NCBI GenBank assembly: GCA_034189135.1
Contig: JAXHVO010000068.1
Span: forward strand, 1-50,580
DNA length: 50,580 bases
Direction of reading: 5' to 3'
Source of the DNA: Thermodesulfobacteriota bacterium
Lineage (GTDB): Bacteria; Desulfobacterota; Desulfobacteria; Desulfobacterales; JAUWMJ01
Below, piece by piece: positions 27,870-37,130 of the stretch (positions are counted from its first letter, which is position 1; each line of letters opens with the position of its first letter). A program made the translations under genes and the position numbers. The notes under the pieces are model-generated. The model worked only from the letters and a program-made list of their open reading frames with translations. It did not search any database and was not told the DNA's origin.

Positions 27870-28079
27870 TCCGTCAACGTCACTCACCCGCTTTAGTCAA
27901 CCACATCTTCTTTTTGTGTCATGCGGTATTGTTGCGGGTAAACGGTTGCTCATTTGGTGTTATCCATCGGAACATTCATCTGGAAAAAACCCGTAACTCG
28001 CAACCCGTAACACTTGTGTGATAAGCAACTAATAAGTTTAAAAAATGACATTAAAAAAGCTATAAGTGTCATTGTAAGA

Positions 28080-29534
28080 TTAGTACCTGTAGTGATCCGG
28101 CTTAAAAGGCCCATTTATCGGCACACCCAGATAATCTGCCTGGAACTGGTTCAGTTTTGTCAGCTTGACACCGAGTTTGCCAAGGTGCAGCCTGGCGACT
28201 TCTTCATCCAGTTCTTTGGGGAGTGTGTAAACCTCTTTTTCATGATTCTTGGCTGCAAGCTGCATCTGGGCCATGCATTGATTGGTGAAACTGTTGCTCA
28301 TAACAAAACTGGGGTGCCCGGTGGCACAGCCCAGGTTCACCAGCCTTCCTTCCGCCAGAATAATCAGAGAACGCCCTGATTTAAGCCTCCACCGGTCAAC
28401 CTGGGGTTTAATCGTCTCTTTGGTGCATTGCGGATTATCGGTAAGATATGACATCTCAATTTCATTGTCAAAATGACCGATATTGCAGATGATTGCTTCG
28501 TTTTTCATTTTTTCCATATGCTTACCGGTGATCACATGGTAACATCCTGTGGCGGTCACAAAAATGTCCCCCATGGGGGCCGCATCTTCCATGGTTACGA
28601 TCTCATACCCCTCCATAGACGCCTGAAGGGCACATATTGGATCGACTTCGGTAATTAATACCCGCGCGCCGAATCCCCGCATGGACTGGGCACACCCTTT
28701 TCCCACATCACCGTAACCGCAAATCACCACTATCTTACCTGCAATCATAATATCCGTTGCACGCTTAAGGCCGTCAGCCAGTGATTCCCGGCATCCATAA
28801 AGATTATCGAATTTTGATTTCGTGACCGAGTCGTTCACGTTGATGGCAGGAAAAAGAAGATCTCCGCTTTTTGCCAGATGATACAGGCGGTGAACGCCGG
28901 TGGTGGTCTCCTCTGAAACACCGCGAATTTTTGCTGCTATATTGGTCCAGAATTTGGGATCACGCTGGTAACTGACTTTCAGGCGCGCTATCAGACATTT
29001 CATGTCAGGGCTGTCGTACTCTTTGTCCAGCAATGCCGGGTCTTTTTCAACAGCCGCACCCTGATGAACGAAGAGAGTGGCATCACCTCCGTCGTCGACG
29101 ATAAGATCCGGACCGGTGCCGTCGGGCCATGTCAAGGCCTGTTCCGTACACCACCAGAATTCTTCCAGGGTTTCTCCTTTCCAGGCATAGACAGCAGCCA
29201 GTCCTTCTTTTGCAACTGCAGCGGCCGCATGATCCTGGGTTGAAAAGATATTGCATGTGGCCCAACGAATATCTGCGCCCAGTACTTTTAGTGTTTTGAT
29301 CAGCATGGCGGTCTGGATAGTCATATGAAGACTTCCCATCACCTTCAACCCTTTGAGCGGTTTTTCAGGGCCATATTTTTCCCGAACCGCCATCAGGCCG
29401 GGCATTTCATTTTCTGCAAGAGCCATTTCTTTGAAACCGAGCTCCGCCTGTGAAATATCGGCCACTTTATACGGGAGTGAAGGATCAACTTCCAACAAAC
29501 CGTTGGAAATTTCCTTTGTTTTTGCTAACGACAT
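28080..29534 (-). CDS. ahcY: adenosylhomocysteinase
   Basis: 484 aa. It hydrolyses S-adenosylhomocysteine to adenosine and homocysteine in the cytoplasm, with bound NAD. The signatures are [33 protein letters not shown], the NAD loop [25 protein letters not shown] and the C-terminus PFKPDHYRY, in which the conserved Lys and Tyr are present. The start ATG at 29534 has GGAG 8 bases upstream on the minus strand. It lies directly after metK in the same direction, separated by a 142-bp palindromic repeat. The two make a methyl-cycle pair. No SAH riboswitch is seen. Confidence 0.95.
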   Translation of the reverse strand: MSLAKTKEISNGLLEVDPSLPYKVADISQAELGFKEMALAENEMPGLMAVREKYGPEKPLKGLKVMGSLHMTIQTAMLIKTLKVLGADIRWATCNIFSTQDHAAAAVAKEGLAAVYAWKGETLEEFWWCTEQALTWPDGTGPDLIVDDGGDATLFVHQGAAVEKDPALLDKEYDSPDMKCLIARLKVSYQRDPKFWTNIAAKIRGVSEETTTGVHRLYHLAKSGDLLFPAINVNDSVTKSKFDNLYGCRESLADGLKRATDIMIAGKIVVICGYGDVGKGCAQSMRGFGARVLITEVDPICALQASMEGYEIVTMEDAAPMGDIFVTATGCYHVITGKHMEKMKNEAIICNIGHFDNEIEMSYLTDNPQCTKETIKPQVDRWRLKSGRSLIILAEGRLVNLGCATGHPSFVMSNSFTNQCMAQMQLAAKNHEKEVYTLPKELDEEVARLHLGKLGVKLTKLNQFQADYLGVPINGPFKPDHYRY

Positions 29535-29560
29535 TTTTTGTTCTCCTTAATTCAATTATA

Positions 29561-29702
29561 GAGGCCGTTTCAAAATGTTCAATTTTGTTCGAGATCAAGG
29601 AAGGCGAAAATTTTAACCGCAGGAATACATGAAGTATTTCGAGGATTAAAATTTGAGCCTGACGCAGATATCTGACAAAAGGGGACGTTTTGAAATTGGC
29701 TC
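29561..29702. repeat. 142-bp palindromic element between metK and ahcY
   Basis: The ends GAGGCCGTTTCAAAATG and CGTTTTGAAATTGGCTC are imperfect inverted repeats. The centre carries the small hairpin GGAATAC-ATGAA-GTATTTC (29622-29640), flanked by AAAATTTTAACC and GGATTAAAATTTGAG. Its right end stops exactly at the metK stop codon. It shares its architecture, though not its arm sequence, with 46617-46760. Confidence 0.65.
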
Positions 29703-30872
29703 TTACAGTCCTGCCTTTTCTCTCATCTCATCGGCCTTGTTGGTCTTTTCCCAGGTAAACTCCGGTTCATTTCGACCAAAATGTCCGTAAGCCGAAGTTT
29801 TTCGGTAAATCGGCCGTAACAGGTCAAGATAGTCGATTATTGCAGCAGGCCTTAGGTCAAAGACCTCTCTGATTATCTCTTTCACGCGAATCTTGGGAAT
29901 CACACCGGTTCCCATAAGATCAACCATCACCGAAACCGGCTCCGGCACACCGATGGCATAAGCAACCTGCACCTCGCATTTCTTTGCCAGGCTGGCGGCA
30001 ACGACATTTTTCGCAATATGTCTGCCCATATACGATGCGCTGCGGTCCACCTTTGACGGATCTTTTCCGGAAAAGCATCCGCCGCCGTGGCTTCCCTGCC
30101 CGCCGTAGGTGTCAACGATAATTTTACGGCCGGTAACTCCGCAATCTCCCATGGGACCGCCGATCACGAACTTTCCGGTTGCATTTATAAAGTAACGGGT
30201 GTCACCGTCAATCATATCCTGAGGGATCACCTTTTTGATTACCTCTTCTATGATGGCCTCTTTTAACTCTTCATAGGTCACATCCGGTTTATGTTGGGCA
30301 GCGATAATAACCGCATCCACGCGTTTGGGCGTACCGTTTTCGTATTCGATGGTGACCTGGGATTTGCCGTCAGGCCTTAAAAAATCAAGCACGCCGTTTT
30401 TTCGCACCACAGCCAGACGCTGGCATAACTTGTGGGCATACATGACGGGCATCGGCATCAGTTCAGGTGTTTCATCAGAGGCAAACCCAAACATGAGGCC
30501 CTGGTCTCCTGCACCCTGCTCCTTGAACAGGCCTTCTCCGGTATTTACTCCCTGAGCGATGTCCGGTGACTGATGGTCGATACTGGTAACGACCGAACAT
30601 GTTTGCCAGTCAAAACCCATTTTGGATGAATGGTACCCGATATCACGGATGGTATCGCGAACCACCTGGGGCATATCAACATAACAATCCGTGGTTATTT
30701 CACCGGCAATAAAGGCAAGGCCGGTGGTCACCAGAGTTTCACAGGCCACCCTGCATTTTGTGTCCTTTTCCATAATTGCATCAAGTATTGAATCGGATAT
30801 CGCGTCTGCGACTTTGTCCGGATGTCCTTCTGTAACGGATTCAGAGGTAAAAAAGAATTGCTCGTTTCCCAT
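29703..30872 (-). CDS. metK: S-adenosylmethionine synthetase
   Basis: 389 aa. It makes SAM from methionine and ATP. N-terminal [20 protein letters not shown] with the catalytic His, [20 protein letters not shown] (ATP site), then [20 protein letters not shown] and [19 protein letters not shown] are all intact. The C-terminus ending AGL is normal. Start ATG at 30872 with AGGAG upstream on the minus strand. It is followed by ahcY and preceded, 74 bases away, by panC. The short gap leaves no room for a SAM riboswitch, so expression may depend on panC read-through. Confidence 0.95.
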   Translation of the reverse strand: MGNEQFFFTSESVTEGHPDKVADAISDSILDAIMEKDTKCRVACETLVTTGLAFIAGEITTDCYVDMPQVVRDTIRDIGYHSSKMGFDWQTCSVVTSIDHQSPDIAQGVNTGEGLFKEQGAGDQGLMFGFASDETPELMPMPVMYAHKLCQRLAVVRKNGVLDFLRPDGKSQVTIEYENGTPKRVDAVIIAAQHKPDVTYEELKEAIIEEVIKKVIPQDMIDGDTRYFINATGKFVIGGPMGDCGVTGRKIIVDTYGGQGSHGGGCFSGKDPSKVDRSASYMGRHIAKNVVAASLAKKCEVQVAYAIGVPEPVSVMVDLMGTGVIPKIRVKEIIREVFDLRPAAIIDYLDLLRPIYRKTSAYGHFGRNEPEFTWEKTNKADEMREKAGL

Positions 30873-30946
30873 AAAAGTCTCCTTTGTTTTTGTCTTATCG
30901 GCATCATATCGGTATGACTTTATCGAAATGATGTGGATGGTTTTTT

Positions 30947-31795
30947 TTAATTCGGATTAAGTATCATATTATCTATTAAGCGAGTTTTGCCTACGGTTAC
31001 CGCCAGGGCCATGAGTACCGGTTTGTCGATGGTTTGAACCGCTTCAAGGCATTCGGGATCACATATTGAAATATAATCTATTTGGGTCTCAGGGTAGGAA
31101 GTGATCAACTTGGTTGCAGTCTGTATGAGCTCCTCGGCATCTTTCACTCCGTCTTTCAGTATATTTTTAGCTTTGACCAGGGATTTGTAAAGAGTCAATG
31201 CAGATGGCCGCTGTTCCGCGGTTAGATAGTTGTTCCTTGAGCTCATGGCAAGGCCATCGGGTTCTCTTACTGTCGGACCGGCGACGATTTTGATATCAAA
31301 ATTCAAATCTTGAACCATTCGCCGAATAACCATAAGCTGTTGGTAATCCTTTTCACCAAAAATGGCCACATGGGGTTTAACCATGTTGAACAGCTTGGCC
31401 ACAACCGTTGCCACCCCTTTAAAAAATACGGGTCTTGAGAGTCCGCAAAGATGATTGGGGAGTTTTTCCAGTTCTATATATGTCTGGAATCCTTCCAGGT
31501 ACAACTCCTGCCGGTCCGGGGTAAAAACAACATCCACCCCCTCTTTTTCTGCAAGCTGAAGATCCCTTTCAACATCCCGGGGGTAGGCTTCAAAATCTTC
31601 CTGGGGACCGAACTGGGTAGGGTTGACAAAAATACTTATGACCAAGTCATCATTTAACTCTCTCCCTTTTCTCATCAGGGAAAGATGTCCTTCATGGAAA
31701 AAACCCATGGTGGGAACAAATGCAATGGTTTTGCCCTGGCGCCTGATTTGATCTGAGCGTTTTTGTATCTCTTCTGCTTTGTGTATGATCCTAAT
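30947..31795 (-). CDS. panC: pantothenate synthetase with probable ATT start codon
   Basis: 282 aa if started at ATT 31795, essentially the length of E. coli PanC. It condenses pantoate and beta-alanine with ATP. The ATP-binding motif [20 protein letters not shown] begins at about residue 28. The first ATG (31708) lies inside this motif and would remove it. Upstream, the same frame continues coding a family-like N-terminus, [19 protein letters not shown] and GKTIAFV, up to an in-frame TGA (31805-31807), with no ATG, GTG or TTG between. GAGGT sits 6 bases before ATT 31793-31795. The neighbouring ATC (31796-31798) is less likely. Other motifs are [16 protein letters not shown] and MSSRNNYL. Confidence 0.9.
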   Translation of the reverse strand: MRIIHKAEEIQKRSDQIRRQGKTIAFVPTMGFFHEGHLSLMRKGRELNDDLVISIFVNPTQFGPQEDFEAYPRDVERDLQLAEKEGVDVVFTPDRQELYLEGFQTYIELEKLPNHLCGLSRPVFFKGVATVVAKLFNMVKPHVAIFGEKDYQQLMVIRRMVQDLNFDIKIVAGPTVREPDGLAMSSRNNYLTAEQRPSALTLYKSLVKAKNILKDGVKDAEELIQTATKLITSYPETQIDYISICDPECLEAVQTIDKPVLMALAVTVGKTRLIDNMILNPN

Positions 31796-31867
31796 GATTT
31801 TACCTCAACACTCGGTTTGCTTAAACAACTAAACTAAAACAGGAACACATAAATGTCAATATATGAT

Positions 31868-31920
31868 AAAAAAGAGCTATTTTATCAAGTCATAACTGTT
31901 AAGGTAACACAGCTCTTTTT
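31868..31920 (-). terminator. stem with flanking A/T runs after the methyltransferase gene
   Basis: AAAAAGAGCT (31869-31878) and AGCTCTTTTT (31911-31920) are exact complements around a loop of about 32 bases. The T run on either strand allows bidirectional use. It lies downstream of the methyltransferase gene and upstream of panC on the minus strand, so it probably ends the former transcript. Confidence 0.5.
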
Positions 31921-32039
31921 AATCCGTATTCAATTATAATACTTTGGTAAATAATCTCGGAATTTTATTTTGAAGGTTAACTTAAAAGCCCCGTTTGCAA
32001 GGTGTCTGGTAAAATCATCACGGTGTGATACTTCTTAAA

Positions 32040-32807
32040 TCAAGTTGCCTGCAACATGTTTTCAGGAATATTTTTTTGTTTTTGCGCAATCAGCACAAAA
32101 TAATTTAGTGGGGTTCCATCCTGGCAAAATCTGTGACGATAACGTTTTTTGGATTTCATACTAAAAACACCGCTGTCTGTCATATCATTAATCAGCTTCG
32201 CAAAACCTGTTCGATCTTTTTTGCTGCAAAACTCATCCTTTATATTAAAGGCGACCCATCCCGTTTCTGAAATTATATTGTAGGCCTCGGCAAATGCCTC
32301 GGGCGGTATATCGTCGAACCCCAAGGCTGCGACTACCGTCATGCAGTTTGGAGACCACTTTTCGATTTTCTCTCTTGCTACATTAGACAGCCTGGTCAGA
32401 TCTTCAATTAAATAATCTTCGTAAATTTCCGGCCGATCGCGTTCAATTGCTTGGGCGGCTTCTTCGATGATGTCTATTCCGAACACCGCATCGGCACCAA
32501 CTGATTTAAGTTCTTCACCCACCATGCCGTTGCCGGCACCCACATCAAGCACTTTCAAGTCGGAAATATTCATCGGGCTGTTTTCAACCTCTTTTACAAG
32601 TTCGGAGCAAACAACATTGGGCGAGTCGCACTTGTATTTGTCATAAAAAAGATATTCATAAAGCCCGGGGACTTTGTATATCTCGTCATAATCATGAGCC
32701 CTTATCCGCTTTTCCACCCCGTTGTATTCGATAATAAAAGGCTCTTCCCCCTGCCGCACATTTTTAGCTGTCTCAGGTATCCTTAACTTAAAATTATTTT
32801 TTTCCAT
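32040..32807 (-). CDS. class I SAM-dependent methyltransferase
   Basis: 255-aa Rossmann-type methyltransferase. Motif I is LKVLDVGAGNGMVGEELKSV at about residue 84, with the acidic end of beta 2 in GIDIIEEA and motif III-like VAALGFDDIPPEAFAEAYNI. The substrate is unknown. The N-terminal 80 residues are family-specific. Start ATG at 32807 behind AGGAGG on the minus strand. It is divergent from the MarR-type regulator gene at 33231, with a 423-base AT-rich control region between them, so that regulator may control it. Confidence 0.8.
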   Translation of the reverse strand: MEKNNFKLRIPETAKNVRQGEEPFIIEYNGVEKRIRAHDYDEIYKVPGLYEYLFYDKYKCDSPNVVCSELVKEVENSPMNISDLKVLDVGAGNGMVGEELKSVGADAVFGIDIIEEAAQAIERDRPEIYEDYLIEDLTRLSNVAREKIEKWSPNCMTVVAALGFDDIPPEAFAEAYNIISETGWVAFNIKDEFCSKKDRTGFAKLINDMTDSGVFSMKSKKRYRHRFCQDGTPLNYFVLIAQKQKNIPENMLQAT

Positions 32808-33230
32808 TTCTATCCTCCTTTAAATCTAAATGTATAATAAAAGTTTAAATTGTTTATTATAATAAATTATGAATATATAAATTATGAATTCAAAATATTA
32901 CAAAAAAACTTAACCGTTTTCTTCCGGCATTTCATTCTATTCAATCATGCCGTATCCGCTCGAGAATCAGTAAACTTAAGGCTGCAAATATTAACAGGAA
33001 TGATCGGGCAGAAAGTTAAATGAGCAAAACTTTTAAGTGAAAAAATTAAAGACTATAAATTTTTATATGGAATATTTCAATTAAAAATATTTCTTGTTAA
33101 AAATTTTTTTATTCGATATTTATCTTTTTGTCAATTGATTTTTTCAAATTTTTAAATCGCTATTGAATTATCTGGTTGATTTTTTCTGAAAATGGGATAA
33201 ATCTAGGCGGAATATAGGGAGATAGATATC
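32808..33230. other. AT-rich divergent control region
   Basis: No gene. The region is markedly AT-rich, especially 33040-33180, with several T and A runs and partly palindromic segments such as TCAATTGATTT. It should contain the promoters of the methyltransferase and MarR-type genes, but I cannot assign clear -35/-10 pairs. Confidence 0.45.
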
Positions 33231-33758
33231 ATGCTCGAACAAGCCGACTTAAAGATTATCATGCGCCTTCGGCAGATCATTCAGGAGATGTCGCGTCATT
33301 CCAAATACCTTCTGGAAAAATACAAAATTACCATACCACAGCTGATCTGCCTGCAGGAAATTTTTCAACACGGACCGATTTCTTTGAGCGCGTTAACAAA
33401 AATCGTTTTTTTAAACAACAGTACGGTCACCGGCATTGTTGATCGCCTTGAGAACAGAGGCCTTGTTCAACGGACCCGAATCAGCAAAGACCGGCGACAG
33501 GTTCATGCTGAAATTACCCAGGCAGGTATCGAATTTATTGAAAAGTCGCCCCCGCCATTGCGAAAAACTTTTTTTAATCGCCTGGCAGAACTTGACGATG
33601 AAAAGATAACACTCATATTGTGGTCTTTGGAAATGATCGTTGATATGCTTGGCCCGAAAAAAGAACTGTTGAAAGTACCGGTCCCTCCTGCTCATTTTGA
33701 CGAGCCCAAAGCGGAAATTGCGCCTTCAGAGGGAATTACACCATCAGAGGAAATATAG
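33231..33758 (+). CDS. MarR family transcriptional regulator
   Basis: 175 aa. The winged helix is clear: helix-turn-helix around LSALTKIVFLNNSTVTGIVD and the wing GLVQRTRISKDRRQVHAEIT. The last 30 residues (PVPPAHFDEPKAEIAPSEGI) are an acidic, repetitive tail (APSEGITPSEE) not usual in MarR proteins. It is expected to repress nearby genes until a ligand binds; the divergent methyltransferase gene is the obvious candidate. Start ATG 33231 with GGGAG about 9 bases upstream. Confidence 0.85.
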   Translation: MLEQADLKIIMRLRQIIQEMSRHSKYLLEKYKITIPQLICLQEIFQHGPISLSALTKIVFLNNSTVTGIVDRLENRGLVQRTRISKDRRQVHAEITQAGIEFIEKSPPPLRKTFFNRLAELDDEKITLILWSLEMIVDMLGPKKELLKVPVPPAHFDEPKAEIAPSEGITPSEEI

Positions 33759-34012
33759 GCGACACCTGGTGTAATTATCGCTGCACCTTCGGAAAATTAA
33801 ATTGCAAGTCCACCATGAATAAAACCGCAAATAAATTCCTGAAGCGCTCTTAGCCTGCTGTTTTAAAAAAAGTCATCTTGTCTTGCCACCAACGATGTCC
33901 GTCCGGCTGAAATTTATTTGACATATGAACTCCCTTTTTTTATAAATCACCGGGGTAAAAAACCTGTTTTATACCGCTTGCCATAAATATGTTCCGAAAT
34001 ATGGAATTTCGG

Positions 34013-34071
34013 TATAAGTGGTTGTAGAAAAAACGTTTCCATAACGGAACGTTTTTTTGACAACCACTATA
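34013..34071. repeat. 59-bp near-perfect hairpin upstream of a lipoprotein gene
   Basis: The outer stem AAGTGGTTGT pairs with ACAACCACT. The inner stem AAAAAACGTT pairs with AACGTTTTTT, with a 10-base loop around CCATAACGG. Flanking T runs make it terminator-like in both directions. It lies about 43 bases before the ATG at 34114. The rest of the 33759-34113 gap has no gene. Confidence 0.65.
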
Positions 34072-34113
34072 CAAGTTCATTGTTTTCATCTCAATACTGA
34101 AAGGAGTCTTAAA

Positions 34114-34662
34114 ATGAGAAAATACTATTTGATAGGTCTTTTGCTTTCGGTCATGCTTGTTTTTGGTTGTAAGACGACTCAATCAACCTCTTCAAAATCG
34201 GTTTCCAAGCCGGTTGCCCCAAAAAAGTCTGTTTCCATCTATGTTTTAGTGGACCGGGGAATTAAGGCGAACATGAATGCTTTCGTCAAGTCACAGTACA
34301 ATTCTCTCGGTCTGTGGATGGAAAAGGATCTTGTAAATATACTGGAGAAAACTGGATATAAGCCGTACCTGATACAACATAGAAAGGCTTACAAACGCGG
34401 TCCAGGAAAATATCTGCTTAAAGTGACCATTACAAACTTTGGCGGAGGTGCTCCAGGTGTGCGAAGGGGATGGAGATATAGGAGATATGGAGGCGGTGTT
34501 GAAACTTTGGATACCCGTTACCAGTTGTTCGGCAGAAGTTCAAAACCTTTTCTTGCCAAAACCCATGGAACAAGTTCCAGCAGGGGTTGGCGTCGCTGTG
34601 CAAGAAAACTAAACGAAGATACCGTCCAGGCTGTCACTAACCGATTAAACAAAATTAAATAA
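34114..34662 (+). CDS. DUF4410-like lipoprotein
   Basis: 182 aa. Signal peptide with lipobox LVFGCKTT (Cys about residue 19). The mature part has a beta-alpha opening, VSIYVLVDRGIKANMNAF, then LVNILEKTGYKPYLI and KYLLKVTITNFGGGAPGVRR. The Gly/Arg-rich loop RRGWRYRRYGGG is typical of DUF4410-type proteins. Function unknown. The ATG at 34114 has AAGGAG 7 bases upstream; the frame is open upstream to 34057 inside the hairpin, which is not a start. A terminator follows at 34702-34743, so it is monocistronic. Confidence 0.7.
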   Translation: MRKYYLIGLLLSVMLVFGCKTTQSTSSKSVSKPVAPKKSVSIYVLVDRGIKANMNAFVKSQYNSLGLWMEKDLVNILEKTGYKPYLIQHRKAYKRGPGKYLLKVTITNFGGGAPGVRRGWRYRRYGGGVETLDTRYQLFGRSSKPFLAKTHGTSSSRGWRRCARKLNEDTVQAVTNRLNKIK

Positions 34663-34701
34663 TCGTCTAAGTTTCGCACTTTGTTGTTTGTTCAAAGCCA
34701 T

Positions 34702-34743
34702 AGACGGTAAGGAATACACACAAATTGTGTCTCACCGTCTTTT
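34702..34743 (+). terminator. rho-independent terminator
   Basis: AGACGGT (34702-34708) pairs with ACCGTCT (34734-34740), ACACAA pairs with TTGTGT inside it, and TTTT follows. It lies 40 bases after the lipoprotein stop codon. Confidence 0.75.
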
Positions 34744-34786
34744 AACAGCGATGTAAATATAAGATGCAAGGTATAGATAATATTAT

Positions 34787-35242
34787 ATGACCGATTTAAG
34801 CACAACCGGAAAAAATTTTGATTTCTGGCAGAATCATTCCTTTAATTACCTGCAAATGGCTTTTCGCACTGATAAGCGGGAAGTCGTTCATCACCCGGAC
34901 GGTTATGGAAAAAGAACCGGACAATGTGGTGATACGGTTGAAATATTTTTAGCTGTCCGCCATGATAAAATAGATTCGGTATCATTTCAGACAGACGGCT
35001 GTATAAACACCAATGCCTGTGCCAATACAGTGGCATGCCTGGCGGAAGGCAAACATATCGATCAGGCATGGGAAATTTCGCCTGAAACAGTCATTGATTA
35101 TCTCGGCACATTGCCTGCTGAAAAAACCCACTGTGCGGAAGTTGCTGTGGGTGCTTTTTATCTTGCTCTGGCCAATTTACGAGAACTGAAACGAAGTCCC
35201 TGGAAAAAGCATTACCCGCATCAGATGATAAAAAGCAGATGA
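34787..35242 (+). CDS. NifU/IscU-like iron-sulfur scaffold protein
   Basis: 151 aa. The N-terminal NifU/IscU fold is recognised by GQCGDTVEIFLAV (first Cys), DGCINTNACANTVACLAEGK (second Cys plus extra cysteines) and KTHCAEVAVGA (third ligand). It assembles or carries Fe-S clusters in the cytoplasm. The CINTNACAN stretch replaces the usual GCAxSxAS, so it is a divergent form, possibly specialised. The Shine-Dalgarno is weak. It sits upstream of the FeS-rich dsr operon, which may be its client. Confidence 0.75.
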   Translation: MTDLSTTGKNFDFWQNHSFNYLQMAFRTDKREVVHHPDGYGKRTGQCGDTVEIFLAVRHDKIDSVSFQTDGCINTNACANTVACLAEGKHIDQAWEISPETVIDYLGTLPAEKTHCAEVAVGAFYLALANLRELKRSPWKKHYPHQMIKSR

Positions 35243-35304
35243 AACCATTGCAAAACATTCCCCATTTTACAACAACGCGGGAAAACAAATTTTTTCATTT
35301 ATTC

Positions 35305-35333
35305 TTGACATGAATTTGCAAGTTGTTTATAGC
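35305..35333 (+). promoter_or_regulatory. sigma-70-like promoter for the rsbRD-dsrMKJOP operon
   Basis: TTGACA (35305-35310), a 17-base spacer and TATAGC (35328-35333). It lies about 105 bases before the ATG at 35440, in the gap after the NifU-like gene. Confidence 0.5.
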
Positions 35334-35439
35334 TTTCACTTCAAAGAAGGTACTTTGATACTAACATAGGCTAAAGACTGACATCCGGTAGTTTACTCTT
35401 CAACGGGCACCAACAGGCAGTTTAGGAATCGCGATAGGA

Positions 35440-35976
35440 ATGGGGCTGAAAGATTTATTAGAAAAGAAAAAATCCACCATTACCAAAGACTGGTTTGAAG
35501 CGGTTGCTGCCACGTATGCGCCTGACGCAGCTGATTTTTTTAAAAGACAGAAAGATCCCTTTGCCAATCCTGTAGGAAATACCATCTTTAACAGTATAAA
35601 AAAACTGTTTGACGAGCTTCTATCGCAGATGAATCGCGAAGAAATAAAGTCCTGTCTGGACCCCCTCGTCCGGATTAGAGCTGTTCAGGATTTTTCCCCC
35701 TCAGAAGCCACCTCATTTATCCTATCTTTAAAGAAAGTGATTATTACACATTTAAAAAAAGAACTTCGTGATACACAAATTTTTAATGAATTTTTGCAAT
35801 TTGAAGAAAAAATTGACACCTTGTGCCTGATCGCCTTTAATATCTATGTTGAATGTAGAGAAAAAATTTATGAATTAAAGGTAACTACGGAAAGAAATAA
35901 AATATACAGTGCGTTTGCACGAGCGGGTTTAATAGATGATGCTCCGGAAAATAATCCTAATCTTAAAGCGTTATAA
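35440..35976 (+). CDS. RsbRD N-terminal domain protein
   Basis: 178 aa, all-helical. The N-terminus LLEKKKSTITKDWFEAVAAT followed by DPFANPVGNTI matches the RsbRD N-terminal sensor-type domain. No STAS domain is attached, unlike Bacillus RsbR proteins. This gene is commonly found just ahead of dsrMKJOP in sulfate reducers, so it may sense conditions for, or assist, the membrane complex. The Shine-Dalgarno is poorly placed: AGGA lies directly before the ATG. dsrM starts 77 bases downstream. Confidence 0.75.
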   Translation: MGLKDLLEKKKSTITKDWFEAVAATYAPDAADFFKRQKDPFANPVGNTIFNSIKKLFDELLSQMNREEIKSCLDPLVRIRAVQDFSPSEATSFILSLKKVIITHLKKELRDTQIFNEFLQFEEKIDTLCLIAFNIYVECREKIYELKVTTERNKIYSAFARAGLIDDAPENNPNLKAL

Positions 35977-36053
35977 TAATACAGTCACCTGGCAGCAAAA
36001 TATTACATGATTTATTGTATGTTGTCACGGAACCCTAAGTGAGGTAACATTAT

Positions 36054-37127
36054 ATGAATGTAAAATACCTTTATTCCCTCATTGCTGTCGTTGTTCTTTT
36101 CCTGATTTCCTACATTGGTGTTGAAGCGCTGGGTCTTCATATCCTTTTTGGAATCGTCATTCCCTATGTGGCCATTATCATATTTATTGCCGGGTTCATT
36201 TACCGGGTGATGGCGTGGACACGTTCGGCGGTTCCTTTTAAAATTCCCACCACCTGTGGTCAGCAGAAAACACTTCCCTGGATCAAGCCAAACAGTGTTG
36301 ACAACCCGACCACTACCGGAGGCGTGGTGATTCGAATGATACTGGAGATTCTGTTTTTCCGGTCTTTGTTCAGGAATACCCGGATGAAGCTAAAAGAGGG
36401 ATCCAAACTGTCCTACCAGCTGGAAATCTTTTTATGGCTGGGGGCTCTGGCATTTCACTGGTCATTTCTTACCGTGATCGTTCGGCATCTTCGCTTTTTT
36501 ACCGAGCCGGTTCCTTTTTTAATACAGTTGCTGGAAAGACTGGACGGTTTTTTCCGCATAGAAATTCTATATGATGTCTATAAATGGGGCCTGCCCGGTG
36601 TATATCTGTCCGGCCTTGTGCTGCTGGCAGCAGTGACCTATCTGTTTTTAAGAAGGGTTTTCATTCCCCAGGTCAGATATATCTCCCTTGCCGCAGATTT
36701 TTTCCCGCTTTTTTTAATTTTCGGCATTGCGTTAACCGGTATCCTGATGCGTTATTTTTCCAAGGTAAATATTGTAGAAATAAAAGAATTTGCCATGGGT
36801 CTGATAACCTTTCGGTTTACCATCCCGGAAGGAGTCGGGGGCGTTTTTTATGTCCATCTGTTTTTTGTCAGTATTCTGTTGGCATACTTTCCCTTCAGCA
36901 AGCTCATGCACCTGGGAGGAATATTTTTAAGTCCGACCAGAAACCTGACCACCGACACCCGCGCCAGAAGGCATGTCAACCCATGGAATTATCCGGTTCC
37001 TACCCATACTTACGAAGAATATGAAGACGAATTCAGGGAAAAAATGGTAGAAGCCGGACTGCCGGTGGACAAACAGCCTGTTGCAAAAACACCGGAAGAA
37101 CCACAGGAACAAGAAGAAAAGGAGTAG
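36054..37127 (+). CDS. dsrM: DsrM, haem b membrane subunit
   Basis: 357 aa, NarI-like integral membrane cytochrome b. It takes electrons from menaquinol and passes them to DsrK in the DsrMKJOP complex. An N-terminal TM pair is followed by WLGALAFHWSFLTVIVRHLR and later VHLFFVSILLAYFPFSKLMH, both with histidines suited to haem b ligation. The C-terminal 50 residues are hydrophilic and acidic. Start ATG 36054 behind GAGGTAAC. dsrK follows after 3 bases. Confidence 0.95.
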   Translation: MNVKYLYSLIAVVVLFLISYIGVEALGLHILFGIVIPYVAIIIFIAGFIYRVMAWTRSAVPFKIPTTCGQQKTLPWIKPNSVDNPTTTGGVVIRMILEILFFRSLFRNTRMKLKEGSKLSYQLEIFLWLGALAFHWSFLTVIVRHLRFFTEPVPFLIQLLERLDGFFRIEILYDVYKWGLPGVYLSGLVLLAAVTYLFLRRVFIPQVRYISLAADFFPLFLIFGIALTGILMRYFSKVNIVEIKEFAMGLITFRFTIPEGVGGVFYVHLFFVSILLAYFPFSKLMHLGGIFLSPTRNLTTDTRARRHVNPWNYPVPTHTYEEYEDEFREKMVEAGLPVDKQPVAKTPEEPQEQEEKE

Positions 37128-37130
37128 TTT

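Noticed and set aside
27960-28020. Short CCCGTAAC/CGCAACCC repeats before ahcY
   Set aside because: Only two or three irregular units; too short to claim as an element.
30873-30946. Possible SAM or SAH riboswitch near metK/ahcY
   Set aside because: The gap before metK is only 74 bases and that before ahcY is filled by a palindromic repeat; no SAM-I/II/SAH motif is seen.
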